This document shows, in pieces, positions 9,533 through 18,235 of a DNA stretch of 64,000 bases. Location: assembly GCF_025465995.1 (NCBI RefSeq), contig NZ_JANLNY010000030.1, positions 372,001-436,000 on the forward strand. Reading direction: 5' to 3'. Under the pieces are notes generated by a model, which did no database searches, was not told the DNA's origin, and saw nothing but the letters and a program-made list of their open reading frames with translations. How positions within the stretch are numbered: position 1 is the stretch's first letter; each line of letters opens with the position of its first letter. This DNA comes from Pseudomonas sp. 5P_3.1_Bac2 (GTDB lineage: Bacteria > Pseudomonadota > Gammaproteobacteria > Pseudomonadales > Pseudomonadaceae). The position numbers were made by a program, and so were the translations under genes.

Positions 9533-9691
9533 AGATTTTTATAAGCCTCTGCTAGCGACTACGGTGTTCATATATAGCACCGTCGGTCTAGCTTTGCCGC
9601 TGACACGGCGTATTGCCTGCTGCCAGCCGTGCCGCGACTCAGGTATACTCGCCGGCTTTTCCGAAAGTTTGACCTGTGAGTGCTGCCAGCC

Positions 9692-10787
9692 ATGGAAATC
9701 AACCCGATCCTGAATAGCATCAAGGACCTGACCGAGCGTACCCAGACTATTCGGGGGTATCTTTGACTACGATCATAAGCATGATCGCCTAGTTGAAGTA
9801 AATCGCGAGCTCGAAGACGCCAACGTCTGGAACAACCCAGAGTACGCCCAGAACCTGGGCCGCGAACGCGCCCTGCTGGCGCAAATCGTCGACACCATCG
9901 ATGACCTCACCGGCAGTCTGGCGGACTCCCGTGACCTGCTCGACATGGCCGTAGAAGAGAACGACGAGGCTGCGGTCGGCGATATCGTCAGCGAGATCGA
10001 GCGCCTGCGTGAAATCCTTGAGCAGTTGGAATTCCGCCGCATGTTTAGCGGCGAGATGGACCCCAACAACGCCTATCTGGATATCCAGGCCGGCTCCGGC
10101 GGCACCGAGGCGCAAGACTGGGCCAACATGCTGCTGCGCATGTACCTGCGCTGGGCGGATAAGCGCGGGTTCGACGCCACCATCATGGAACTGTCGGCGG
10201 GTGAAGTCGCCGGCATCAAAGGCGCCACCGTGCATATCAAAGGCGAATATGCCTTCGGCTGGCTGCGTACCGAAATCGGTGTGCACCGCTTAGTGCGTAA
10301 GAGCCCGTTCGACTCCGGCAACCGCCGCCACACCTCGTTCACGGCGGTGTTCGTCTCGCCTGAGATCGATGACAACATCGAAATCGAGATCAACCCGTCG
10401 GACCTGCGTATCGACACCTACCGTTCCTCCGGGGCCGGTGGTCAGCACGTTAACACCACCGACTCGGCGGTACGTATCACCCACGTGCCGACCAACACCG
10501 TAGTCAGCTGCCAGAACGAGCGCTCGCAGCACGCCAACAAAGACACCGCGATGAAAATGTTGCGGGCCAAGTTGTACGAGCTGGAAATGCAAAAACGCAG
10601 TGCTGCCTCCCAGGCCTTGGAAGACAGCAAGTCGGATATCGGCTGGGGTCACCAGATTCGTTCCTACGTTCTGGACGCCTCGCGGATCAAGGACCTGCGC
10701 ACGAACATCGAGCGTAGTGACTGTGACAAGGTGCTCGACGGGGACCTCGACGAGTACTTGGTGGCGAGCCTTAAACAGGGGCTCTAA
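9692..10787 (+). CDS. prfB: Peptide chain release factor 2, with programmed +1 frameshift
   Basis: RF2 recognises UGA and UAA stop codons and triggers peptide release. The gene begins MEINPILNSIKDLTERT at 9692 and meets an in-frame TGA at 9764 after 24 codons. Reading continues in the +1 frame from GAC at 9765, giving 364 residues in total (E. coli RF2 has 365). The RF2-specific SPF tripeptide occurs in RKSPFDSGNRR, and the catalytic GGQ lies at about 249-251 in GAGGQHVNTTDSAVRITH. The frame change is a functional recoding site, not an error. lysS follows after an 88-base gap; the prfB-lysS pair is conserved in many proteobacteria. Confidence 0.97.
9753..9767 (+). promoter_or_regulatory. prfB: Autoregulatory +1 frameshift site of prfB
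   Basis: An internal Shine-Dalgarno-like GGGGG (9753-9757) sits three bases before the slippery CTT-TGA-C (9761-9767). When RF2 is scarce, the ribosome pauses at TGA and slips from CTT to TTT, restoring the RF2 frame. Sequence and spacing match the classical E. coli site apart from one base before the G-run. Confidence 0.96.
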
Positions 10788-10875
10788 GCACCGCATTGAG
10801 ATAAGCGGGCGCCGCGTCTAGCGCGCCTGCAGCCGGCCCAGGCCCAAGCAACGATTTACAGGACAGACAAACACC

Positions 10876-12393
10876 ATGAGCGACCAACAACTCGACCCGC
10901 AAGCGGTAACCCACGAAGAGCGGCAGCAGGAAGAAAACAAGCTGATTGCCCAGCGCAAAGACAAGCTTGCGGCCATCCGTGCCCAGGGTAACGCCTTCCC
11001 TAATGACTTCCGCCGTGCTGACTACTGCAACGATCTGCAGAAACAGTACGCCGAGAAGACCAAGGAAGAGCTGGCCGAAGCGGCCATCCCGGTTAAGGTC
11101 GCCGGGCGCATCATGCTCAACCGTGGCTCCTTTATGGTGATCCAGGACATGACCGGGCGGATCCAGGTCTACGTCAACCGTAAAGTGCTGTCCGAGCAAA
11201 CCCTCGAAGCGGTGAAAACCTGGGACTTGGGCGACATCATCAGCGCCGAAGGCACCCTGGCGCGCTCCGGCAAGGGCGACCTGTACGTGGAAATGACCGA
11301 CGTGCGCCTGCTGACCAAGTCGCTGCGCCCGCTGCCGGACAAGCACCACGGCCTGACCGACACCGAGCAGCGTTACCGGCAGCGCTACGTTGACCTGATG
11401 GTCAACGAAGAAACCCGCCACACCTTCCGTGTGCGCTCGCAGGTGATTGCCCACATCCGTGCGTTCCTGGCCAAGCGTGACTTCCTCGAAGTGGAAACGC
11501 CGATGCTGCAAACCATCCCCGGTGGCGCCGCAGCTAAGCCGTTCGAGACCCACCACAACGCACTGGATATGCAGATGTTCCTGCGTATCGCCCCTGAGCT
11601 GTACCTCAAGCGCCTGGTGGTTGGCGGCTTTGAGAAGGTTTTCGAGATCAACCGTAACTTCCGCAACGAAGGCGTTTCGACCCGGCACAACCCCGAGTTC
11701 ACCATGCTCGAGTTCTACCAGGCTTACGCTGACTACGAAGACAACATGGACCTCACCGAAGAGCTGTTCCGTGAACTGGCCCAGTTGATCCTTGGCACAA
11801 CCGACGTGCCTTACGGCGACAAGGTGTTCCACTTCGGCGAGCCGTTCGTGCGCCTGTCGGTGTTCGACTCGATCCTCAAGTACAACCCGGATCTCACCGC
11901 CGCCGATCTGCAAGATATCGACAAGGCCCGTGCGATCGCCAAGAAAGCCGGCGCCAAGGTGCTGGGCTTCGAAGGCCTGGGCAAACTGCAGGTGATGATT
12001 TTCGAGGAGCTGGTTGAGCACAAGCTGGAGCAGCCGCACTTCATCACCCGCTACCCGTTTGAAGTGTCGCCCCTGGCCCGCCGCAGTGACGATGATCCAA
12101 GCGTCACCGACCGCTTTGAGCTGTTTATCGGTGGCCGTGAAATCGCTAACGCTTATTCCGAGCTTAACGATGCCGAAGATCAGGCCGAGCGCTTTATGCA
12201 GCAGGTGGCCGATAAGGACGCCGGCGACGACGAAGCGATGCACTACGATGCCGACTTCGTCCGTGCCCTCGAATACGGCATGCCGCCTACCGCCGGTGAG
12301 GGGATCGGTATTGACCGCCTGGTCATGCTGCTGACCAACTCGCCGTCGATCCGCGATGTGATCCTGTTCCCGCACATGCGACCCCAGGCGTAA
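10876..12393 (+). CDS. lysS: Lysyl-tRNA synthetase, class II
   Basis: 505 residues, normal length. Charges tRNA-Lys with lysine using ATP. The N-terminal OB-fold anticodon-binding domain (about 60-150) includes VAGRIMLNRGSFMVIQDMTG. The class II core shows motif 2 in FEINRNFRNEGVSTRHNPEFTM (two fragments joined) and motif 3 in GEGIGIDRLVMLLTNSPSIR near the C-terminus. The start MSDQQLDPQ at 10876 follows a recognisable purine-rich stretch (ACAGGACAGAC). A strong terminator follows 17 bases after the stop, closing the prfB-lysS unit. Confidence 0.97.
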   Translation: MSDQQLDPQAVTHEERQQEENKLIAQRKDKLAAIRAQGNAFPNDFRRADYCNDLQKQYAEKTKEELAEAAIPVKVAGRIMLNRGSFMVIQDMTGRIQVYVNRKVLSEQTLEAVKTWDLGDIISAEGTLARSGKGDLYVEMTDVRLLTKSLRPLPDKHHGLTDTEQRYRQRYVDLMVNEETRHTFRVRSQVIAHIRAFLAKRDFLEVETPMLQTIPGGAAAKPFETHHNALDMQMFLRIAPELYLKRLVVGGFEKVFEINRNFRNEGVSTRHNPEFTMLEFYQAYADYEDNMDLTEELFRELAQLILGTTDVPYGDKVFHFGEPFVRLSVFDSILKYNPDLTAADLQDIDKARAIAKKAGAKVLGFEGLGKLQVMIFEELVEHKLEQPHFITRYPFEVSPLARRSDDDPSVTDRFELFIGGREIANAYSELNDAEDQAERFMQQVADKDAGDDEAMHYDADFVRALEYGMPPTAGEGIGIDRLVMLLTNSPSIRDVILFPHMRPQA

Positions 12394-12410
12394 GCCGCCT
12401 CGAGCTCTAC

Positions 12411-12435
12411 CAAGCCGCCTTCGGGCGGCTTTTTC
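12411..12435 (+). terminator. Rho-independent terminator after lysS
   Basis: The stem AAGCCGCC / GGCGGCTT closes around a TTCG-type tetraloop (AAGCCGCCTTCGGGCGGCTT) and runs into TTTTTCTTT. A stable tetraloop with a U-tract is a textbook intrinsic terminator. Confidence 0.92.
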
Positions 12436-12516
12436 TTTGCGGCGATTGGATTATTTGCCCGATTTATTGACTAAGTCATGAATCACCGAGCAATCACCGA
12501 CAAAGGAACGTCATCA

Positions 12517-13230
12517 GTGACCGAGAACCCTATACCAGAGAGTGCCGTCGTAGTGGCTAATGCCGTTGTTGAAAGTGTGCAGTATCAAGGCCGTAAGGCG
12601 AGTCGCCGCGGTAGTGAGCAACGTCGGCAGAATATCCTCGACGCAGCTATGCGTCTGATCGTGCGTGAAGGTGTACGTGCCGTTCGTCACCGTGCGGTAG
12701 CTGCCGAAGCTCAGGTGCCGTTGTCGGCAACCACGTATTACTTCAAAGATATAAATGACCTCATCACTGACACCTTTACCCAGTTTGTTGAGCGCAGCGC
12801 CGCCCATATGGGGCAGTTGTGGGGCAACACCGAGGAAACCCTGCAAAACCTCACCCGTCAGCTCGATGGCAGCGTGCAGTCGCGGCGTAAGCTGGCCGAT
12901 GAAATTGCCCGTCTGAGCGTCGAGTACATCCGTCAACAGCTGCAAGAGCGCCGCGATCACTTAGTGGCGCAGCGGGCTTTTGAGCAGGAAGCGCTGATTA
13001 ACCCACGTTTGCATGACTTGGTACGTGCCCATCGCAAAATCCTCCTGCAAGGCGCCAACCGTTTTTTCGAGGCCTTAAGCTCGGAGCAACCGTTGCATGA
13101 TGCTGAGGTGATGACCGCACTGATTATGCGAATGGAGTATCAAGGCTTGCTTGATGGGGTTGAACAGCTGGACAGTGCCGATATGTTAGCCAGACTGAAG
13201 CGCTATATGTATCTGGTGCTGGGTCTGTAG
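12517..13230 (+). CDS. TetR-family transcriptional regulator
   Basis: 237 residues from the GTG at 12517. An in-frame ATG at 12478 would add 13 residues, but AAAGGA at 12501-12506 is placed for the GTG. The N-terminal DNA-binding domain includes RRQNILDAAMRLIVREGV and the recognition-helix region AVAAEAQVPLSATTYYFKDINDLI (two fragments joined), typical of TetR proteins. The C-terminal ligand domain is not assignable to a known inducer. It leads a run of co-directional genes: lipoprotein, QEGLA protein and AIM24-like protein. The same order after lysS is found in P. aeruginosa (PA3700 to PA3696, from memory), so a conserved local regulatory role is plausible. Confidence 0.88.
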   Translation: MTENPIPESAVVVANAVVESVQYQGRKASRRGSEQRRQNILDAAMRLIVREGVRAVRHRAVAAEAQVPLSATTYYFKDINDLITDTFTQFVERSAAHMGQLWGNTEETLQNLTRQLDGSVQSRRKLADEIARLSVEYIRQQLQERRDHLVAQRAFEQEALINPRLHDLVRAHRKILLQGANRFFEALSSEQPLHDAEVMTALIMRMEYQGLLDGVEQLDSADMLARLKRYMYLVLGL

Positions 13231-13259
13231 CCTGGCTATTGCTAAGCAAGGAGAACCCC

Positions 13260-13811
13260 ATGAAGGCCTGGCGCGCGCTGTTAGTCGTGTGCTTTGCAAC
13301 CCTCAGCGGCTGTCTGGTGACCTTCACCGACCCGATCCCGGCTAATGAGGCTGCACCGATCCCGCTGCTGGGCCTATGGCAGCGGCAGGACGAATGGGGT
13401 GAGCAGGTCTACCTGCAGATTACTCGGGCCGGCTCCAATGTGTACAAGGCGCGGGTCTACAGTGGCAGCGCGGATAACTTAAGCACGGCCCATGAGTATG
13501 GTTTTACCGTGGCTCATCATGGCCGCCGCTGGTACTTCTCCGCAGGCTTGCCTAAGCGACTGGGCGCTAATTTCACCATCGCCGGCTTCGAGTTGACCGC
13601 GCACAATGAGTTGGTACTGTTCAACTTGGATGTTGCACGTATCAAGCATGAGCTGGATAAGGGTAATCTTAAGGGCGAATTGATCGACAATGAGCTGGGG
13701 CAGATGGCCTTGGTCACTAGTCCGTTATCTCAGGTACTGGACTACCTCAACGATCAGGCTAATTCGGATGTGTTTATCGAAGTCGCTCGCTATCAACGTT
13801 CAGGGGATTAG
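13260..13811 (+). CDS. Small lipoprotein of unknown function
   Basis: 183 residues from the ATG at 13260, directly behind a strong AAGGAGA ribosome-binding site. The N-terminus MKAWRALLVVCFATLSGC is a lipoprotein signal peptide with lipobox LSGC; Cys18 would be lipidated. The mature part is mostly beta-like (QVYLQITRAGSNVYKARVYSG). I do not recognise the family beyond its being a conserved pseudomonad protein at this locus. It overlaps the start of the next gene by one base (TAG/GTG), indicating translational coupling with the QEGLA-motif protein. Confidence 0.8.
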   Translation: MKAWRALLVVCFATLSGCLVTFTDPIPANEAAPIPLLGLWQRQDEWGEQVYLQITRAGSNVYKARVYSGSADNLSTAHEYGFTVAHHGRRWYFSAGLPKRLGANFTIAGFELTAHNELVLFNLDVARIKHELDKGNLKGELIDNELGQMALVTSPLSQVLDYLNDQANSDVFIEVARYQRSGD

Positions 13812-15124
13812 TGAGTTTTGGGGGCTGTGTGAATAGTTTTGCCGAATTGGACCCGTATCAACTCACCGTCCGCGCGTTGTCTGACCGGATTGTCGAGGCG
13901 CAAACGCCGATCCGTGTGCTCGACGCGGTGAAGTGGGACGACAACATCCGCGATGAGTTCTTCAAGCACAAAGGCAAGCAATTGCCCGCGGTGGACCGCA
14001 GCTACTACCAAAGCCGGCCCCTGGCTTTTGATGCGGCGGCGAAGAAGCTCGAATTCCAGAATATCGAGCGCGACATCACCCGCCAGTTGGGCCAGTTCAA
14101 CCCGGTCGGGCAGATCATGCGGCGCATGTGTCGCGAGTACCGCATGGTCGTGCGTATGCTCGAAGCCCGCGGGACGGAAGACTTTGGCTTGATCAGCCAG
14201 GAGCTGTACGGCGCCGCCAGCGATGCCTTCCATGCTGGTGATCCGACCTTGGCCGATCTCGGCCTGATGTTCTCCGACTTCCTGAATAACATCGATAAGC
14301 GTGGCGACCTCAAAGATGAGGCGAAAAACTTAAGCGCCAAAGAGGCCGTCGACTTGCTGCAAGGGCGCCTGAATAAGGTGTTTGGCGAGCACGAAGACAC
14401 CATACGCGTGTTCGAGTCCGACGGCATTCTTGCCGATGCGGCGGCGGGTGCCGATTACATCAAGATTCGCAGCGATGCGCGGTTTAACGAGCGTGACGTC
14501 AAGGCCTTGGAAGTGCATGAAGGCTTAGTCCACGTGGCGACCACCCTCAATGGCCTTAATCAGCCGATCTGTACCTTCTTAGCCAAAGGCCCGCCCTCAT
14601 CGACCGTGACCCAAGAGGGGTTGGCGATCTTGATGGAAGTGATTGCCTTCGCCTCCTACCCGACACGCCTGCGCAAGCTGACCAACCGGACTCTTGCCAT
14701 TCATATGGCGGAGGAGGGCGCTGACTTCCTGGAGGTGTTCGAGTTTTACCGTGGCCAGGGCTTCAGCATGGAGCAGAGCTACAGCAACGCGGGCCGCGTG
14801 TTCCGTGGCTCGACCCCGAGCGGCATGCCGTTCACCAAGGATCTGTCGTATCTCAAAGGCTTCATCATGATTTACAACTACATCCAGCTGGCCGTACGCA
14901 AAGGCAAGTTGGAGCAGATCCCCTTGCTGTTCTGCGGCAAGACCACCCTGGAAGACATGCGCACCCTCGGCAAGTTGGTGGAGGAGGGCCTGGTGGTGCC
15001 GCCTAAGTACCTGCCGCCGCAATTCAGTGACCTCAACTCGCTGTCGGCCTGGATGTGCTTCTCCAACTTCCTCAATAACCTGAGTCTGGACCGCATCGAA
15101 GCGGACTACGCCAATATCCTCTAG
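13811..15124 (+). CDS. QEGLA-motif DUF1704 protein, probable zinc peptidase fold
   Basis: 437 residues if started at the GTG at 13811, which overlaps the previous stop by one base; a GTG six codons later (13829) is an alternative. The protein carries the signature QEGLAILMEVIAFASYP that names the 'flavohemoglobin expression-modulating QEGLA' family (DUF1704). Upstream of it is KALEVHEGLVHVATTL, an HExxxH motif (His236, Glu237, His241). With Glu269 of QEGLA this makes a His-His-Glu zinc site of the kind found in the DUF1704-related tyrosine carboxypeptidase MATCAP. I infer a metallo-carboxypeptidase; the bacterial substrate is unknown. Its partners are the lipoprotein before it and the AIM24-like protein 198 bases after. 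Confidence 0.85.
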   Translation: MSFGGCVNSFAELDPYQLTVRALSDRIVEAQTPIRVLDAVKWDDNIRDEFFKHKGKQLPAVDRSYYQSRPLAFDAAAKKLEFQNIERDITRQLGQFNPVGQIMRRMCREYRMVVRMLEARGTEDFGLISQELYGAASDAFHAGDPTLADLGLMFSDFLNNIDKRGDLKDEAKNLSAKEAVDLLQGRLNKVFGEHEDTIRVFESDGILADAAAGADYIKIRSDARFNERDVKALEVHEGLVHVATTLNGLNQPICTFLAKGPPSSTVTQEGLAILMEVIAFASYPTRLRKLTNRTLAIHMAEEGADFLEVFEFYRGQGFSMEQSYSNAGRVFRGSTPSGMPFTKDLSYLKGFIMIYNYIQLAVRKGKLEQIPLLFCGKTTLEDMRTLGKLVEEGLVVPPKYLPPQFSDLNSLSAWMCFSNFLNNLSLDRIEADYANIL

Positions 15125-15322
15125 GTTTTGTAAGAAAGGTGCCTGCGCTCGATGATGCGTCGTTAAAACATAGTTCGCAGTGCTCATTGACCGCTCGTAA
15201 CGGCGAGTGCGAGCCCGGTGCGCTCCTCATTGTTTTGGCTTTGCCTGATCGGCGCTCGGCGATTTTTCATATAACAGGCCTGGCTGCACCAGGCTGTTCA
15301 ATTGTTTAGTGGGAATTAACTG

Positions 15323-16069
15323 ATGCCCAGCCATCAACTCGAATACGAAATTCTCGGCAGCGGCGCGCAGAGCGTGGAAATCATCCTCGACCCGGATGAA
15401 ACGGTGATCGCCGAAGCCGGTGTGATGAATTACATGACCGAAGGCATCCGCTTCGAGACGCGCATGGGCGACGGCTCTAGCAGTGGCGTGCTGGGTAAGT
15501 TGTGGGGCGCCGGCAAGCGCATGCTTACCGGTGAATCCTTGTTTATGACGCACTTCACCAACAATGGCGCCACGCCTGCGCGAGTGGCCTTTGCCGCGCC
15601 TTATCCGGGCACTGTCGTGGCGGTGGATTTAAATCAGGTGGGCGGGCGTTTGATCTGCCAAAAAGACGCCTTCCTCTGCGCCGCTTACGGCACGCAAATC
15701 GGCATCAGCTTTAATAAGCGTATTGGCGCCGGTTTCTTTGGTGGTGAAGGTTTTATCCTGCAAAAGCTTGAGGGCGATGGTCTGGCCTTCGTCCATGCCG
15801 GCGGCACGGTGATTCGCAAGGAACTGAATAACGAGACCCTGCGCCTCGATACCGGCTGCCTGGTGGCCTTTACCAGTGGCCTGGATTACGACATTGCCTT
15901 GGCCGGCGGCCTGAAGAGCATGCTGTTTGGCGGCGAGGGCATGCTCTTGGCGACCCTTAAGGGCACCGGTACCGTGTGGGTGCAGAGCCTGCCGTTCTCG
16001 CGCCTGGCCCAGCGCGTGTACGAGGCCACCTATAACGCCCAGGGTGAGATTCGCGCCGGCGGCAAGTAA
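15323..16069 (+). CDS. TIGR00266/AIM24-family protein
   Basis: 248 residues, typical for this family of all-beta trimeric proteins related to yeast mitochondrial AIM24; function in bacteria is unknown. Characteristic features are the N-terminal LEYEILGSGAQSVEIILDPDETVIAEAG region (two fragments joined), the glycine-rich RMLTGESLFMTHFTN block and the C-terminal GEGMLLATLKGTGTVWVQSLP. No signal peptide or membrane segment is seen. It is separated from the QEGLA gene by 198 bases and may have its own promoter, but the neighbourhood is conserved as a unit in pseudomonads. Confidence 0.88.
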   Translation: MPSHQLEYEILGSGAQSVEIILDPDETVIAEAGVMNYMTEGIRFETRMGDGSSSGVLGKLWGAGKRMLTGESLFMTHFTNNGATPARVAFAAPYPGTVVAVDLNQVGGRLICQKDAFLCAAYGTQIGISFNKRIGAGFFGGEGFILQKLEGDGLAFVHAGGTVIRKELNNETLRLDTGCLVAFTSGLDYDIALAGGLKSMLFGGEGMLLATLKGTGTVWVQSLPFSRLAQRVYEATYNAQGEIRAGGK

Positions 16070-16182
16070 ACTGCGACATCGCTGCGCTGGGCAGTGGCGC
16101 TGAGATAGCGCAAGCTGCGCCGCCGATGCCTTAATCCTCGCCAGGCCCTGTGACTGGCGACATTCCCTGTTGAGAGCTTGAT

Positions 16183-16548
16183 ATGCGTGAGCTAAACCCG
16201 ATTCCATTGATTCTGACGGCTGTGGCCAGTGTCTGTGCCACGGTGGCCGTGCTGGGCTTTTACGGCTATCTGCACATTGCCAAGCCGGAAGACGCGCTGC
16301 TGTTGGCCGACTTCACCATGCTGAAGACCGTTGAAGGTGAGGACTATAAAGTCTCCATCGAGCCCGCCAGCCAAGTGGCGCAGTGCATCGATAACGTCCT
16401 GGTCTTGTTTGATACCGAACAGCGTGGCCTGACTGGCGTGCTGGTGAACAACAAGAAGCGCGCGGTGCGCTGCGTCATGCCGCAACCTGCGGGCGAGCAC
16501 TCCGCCCAGGAGCCTGGCGCAGCCGGGCAGGCCGTGCCCGCGCAGTAA
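16183..16548 (+). CDS. Small single-pass membrane protein, unknown function
   Basis: 121 residues. Residues 6-28 (IPLILTAVASVCATVAVLGF) form one hydrophobic segment, either an uncleaved anchor or a signal sequence. The rest is a small soluble domain with YKVSIEPASQVAQCIDN and a Pro/Ala/Gly-rich tail. I do not recognise a family. It ends against a strong bidirectional terminator and closes the TetR-to-AIM24 gene run. Confidence 0.7.
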   Translation: MRELNPIPLILTAVASVCATVAVLGFYGYLHIAKPEDALLLADFTMLKTVEGEDYKVSIEPASQVAQCIDNVLVLFDTEQRGLTGVLVNNKKRAVRCVMPQPAGEHSAQEPGAAGQAVPAQ

Positions 16549-16572
16549 CGTGCGCGGCGAATTACCGGAATA

Positions 16573-16600
16573 AAAAAACCGCCCCTAGGGGCGGTTTTTT
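16573..16600. terminator. Bidirectional Rho-independent terminator
   Basis: AAAAAACCGCCCC-TAG-GGGCGGTTTTTT is a near-perfect symmetrical hairpin with A- and U-tracts on either side. It sits between converging genes (ending at 16548 and 16619) and should stop transcription in both directions. Confidence 0.93.
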
Positions 16601-16618
16601 CTGCAACCGACTTAAGCC

Positions 16619-17404
16619 TTAGTAGCCCACGGAAGAACGTGGTGCGACTGGCTTGCTGTCGTTGGAGATGGTGACTTCAACGCGGCGGTTCATGGCACGG
16701 CCAGAAGCGCTGCTGTTGTCAGCAACTGGGTATTCCTTGCCATAGCCTTTGGTGACGATGCGGCTTGGGCTAACGCCCATTTTGATCAGCGCCACTTGTA
16801 CCGAGGTGGCACGACGCTCGGACAGGGTCTGGTTGTAAGCAGCCGAGCCGGTGCTGTCGGTGTAGCCTTCAACGATCACTTTGCGATCTGGGTTTTCTTG
16901 AAGGAACTGGGCCAGTTTGTTGATGTTGACCAGACCGCCGGATTTCAGCTCCGACTTGTTGGTGGCAAACAGCACGTCACCGAAGGTCACCAGGGTGCCG
17001 CGTTCGGTTTGTTTGGCGTTGAGGCTGTTTTGCAGTTGACGGATTTGCGCGTCACGGGCTTCCAGCAGCGCGCGGGCACGTTGGTCGCCGGCATCTTTGA
17101 GCTGGGTTTCGGCAGCACGCAGAGCGATGGTCTGCTTAGCCACTTCAACACGCTGGTTGGTCAGGTAAGCCAGTTGATCAACTTTCTCTTCGTCTTCGTC
17201 ATCACGGAAAGCCTGTTCGGCTTTGTTCAGCCAATCGCTGGCGTCTTGGGTTTCCAGCGCGGCGACTTTGGTCGCTTGCGGGTTGGCTTGCAGGCTCGAG
17301 TAGTTGCTGCGCGCGGCTTCCAGATTGGCGTTGGGGGTGGTTGAGCAGGCGGCCAAGGCTACGCTCATGGCGAGCACGGCAGGGATCATGATTTGCTTAC
17401 GCAT
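16619..17404 (-). CDS. OmpA-family lipoprotein with DUF4398-like N-terminus
   Basis: 261 residues. The signal peptide MRKQIMIPAVLAMSVALAAC ends in a lipobox (LAAC), so it is an outer-membrane-targeted lipoprotein. Residues about 25-115 are helical and resemble the DUF4398 domain of the gene upstream. Residues about 140-250 are an OmpA peptidoglycan-binding domain (VIVEGYTDSTGSAAYNQTLSERR, two fragments; NRRVEVTIS). It probably tethers the outer membrane to peptidoglycan. It resembles the LptF/PA3692 type of OprF-like lipoprotein in P. aeruginosa by content and position (from memory). It lies 49 bases behind the DUF4398 lipoprotein gene, so the two form an operon. Confidence 0.9.
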   Translation of the reverse strand: MRKQIMIPAVLAMSVALAACSTTPNANLEAARSNYSSLQANPQATKVAALETQDASDWLNKAEQAFRDDEDEEKVDQLAYLTNQRVEVAKQTIALRAAETQLKDAGDQRARALLEARDAQIRQLQNSLNAKQTERGTLVTFGDVLFATNKSELKSGGLVNINKLAQFLQENPDRKVIVEGYTDSTGSAAYNQTLSERRATSVQVALIKMGVSPSRIVTKGYGKEYPVADNSSASGRAMNRRVEVTISNDSKPVAPRSSVGY

Positions 17405-17453
17405 AATTTTTTCTTCCTTAGATCAATTACCAGATGCGGGCGGGTGGTGGCGC

Positions 17454-17852
17454 TTATTGAGCGCTACGCAGGCCTTCCTGACGCAGTTCCTGTACGCCTT
17501 TGTGGGCATCTTGCAGGGCACGATCAGCCTTGCCAGCTTGAGCTTTACGCTCGGCTACGCGGGCGTCCCACTCGGCTTGTTCGGCCAGGCGCTTGGCTTC
17601 TTGGTAATCCTTGTCATGCAGGGCAATTTCGGCCAGTTTCAGTTTGTCTTGGGCAGCCTTCATCTCTACGGCGGCATACTCAGTAGCACCAGCAGAAACT
17701 GCGCTGTTGACAACTGATTTGGTCACGGCAAGTTGCTCAGTTGGCGGATTACCCGCGCAACCAGCCAGCACCAGGCTACTCCCTAGAACCAGTGCGGCGA
17801 TTTTCAGCCCGCGAAATGGGCTAACTGAGGTTTGTGCAGTGTTGGTTTTCAT
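17454..17852 (-). CDS. DUF4398 lipoprotein
   Basis: 132 residues from the ATG at 17852, which has GGAG nine bases upstream; an in-frame ATG two codons earlier lies only three bases behind the same GGAG. The long N-terminus ends in LVLGSSLVLAGCAG, a lipobox with Cys near residue 31. The mature region is one helical DUF4398 domain rich in Ala/Lys/Glu (EMKAAQDKLKLAEIALHDKD), probably a periplasmic coiled coil. It heads a two-gene operon with the OmpA lipoprotein, which carries a related domain fused to an OmpA module. Confidence 0.87.
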   Translation of the reverse strand: MKTNTAQTSVSPFRGLKIAALVLGSSLVLAGCAGNPPTEQLAVTKSVVNSAVSAGATEYAAVEMKAAQDKLKLAEIALHDKDYQEAKRLAEQAEWDARVAERKAQAGKADRALQDAHKGVQELRQEGLRSAQ

Positions 17853-18235
17853 AGTCATCAACTCCGTTGTGCGACTCTTTTGAAACATCTCGATCCATCC
17901 TGGTTTGGCATTGGTTCGCCCATGCGCTAGGGAAATCGACGCGCACGATGCAACCTTAAACAGTGATGGCAAGGGGTAAGACCCAAGGTTTTTTTAAATA
18001 GTTCAGCACTTTCGGCCCAATTGCCTAACAAATGGTTGTCTGGAGTTCGCAGTGTAGGCGGCGAATTGACCGGCGCTGGGCGGGCTTACCAACGGCAGCC
18101 AAGGTGTCGGGAATTTTCTGAATATCAGGTAGTGTGCACAGGGTCATACTGGCGAAAAGCTCCCTTGTTAAAGCCTGCGGTGCGGGTCAACCTGCATTTT
18201 TAAGGGAGTTGCACGAGCCGACGGAGGGTAGTGTG

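Noticed and set aside
9692..9766. Frameshift mutation or pseudogene in prfB
   Set aside because: Position and sequence are those of the known autoregulatory recoding site.
10771..12375. 534-codon open frame antisense to lysS
   Set aside because: lysS is unmistakable in the other strand; the antisense product is a Val/Gly/His-rich shadow with no motifs.
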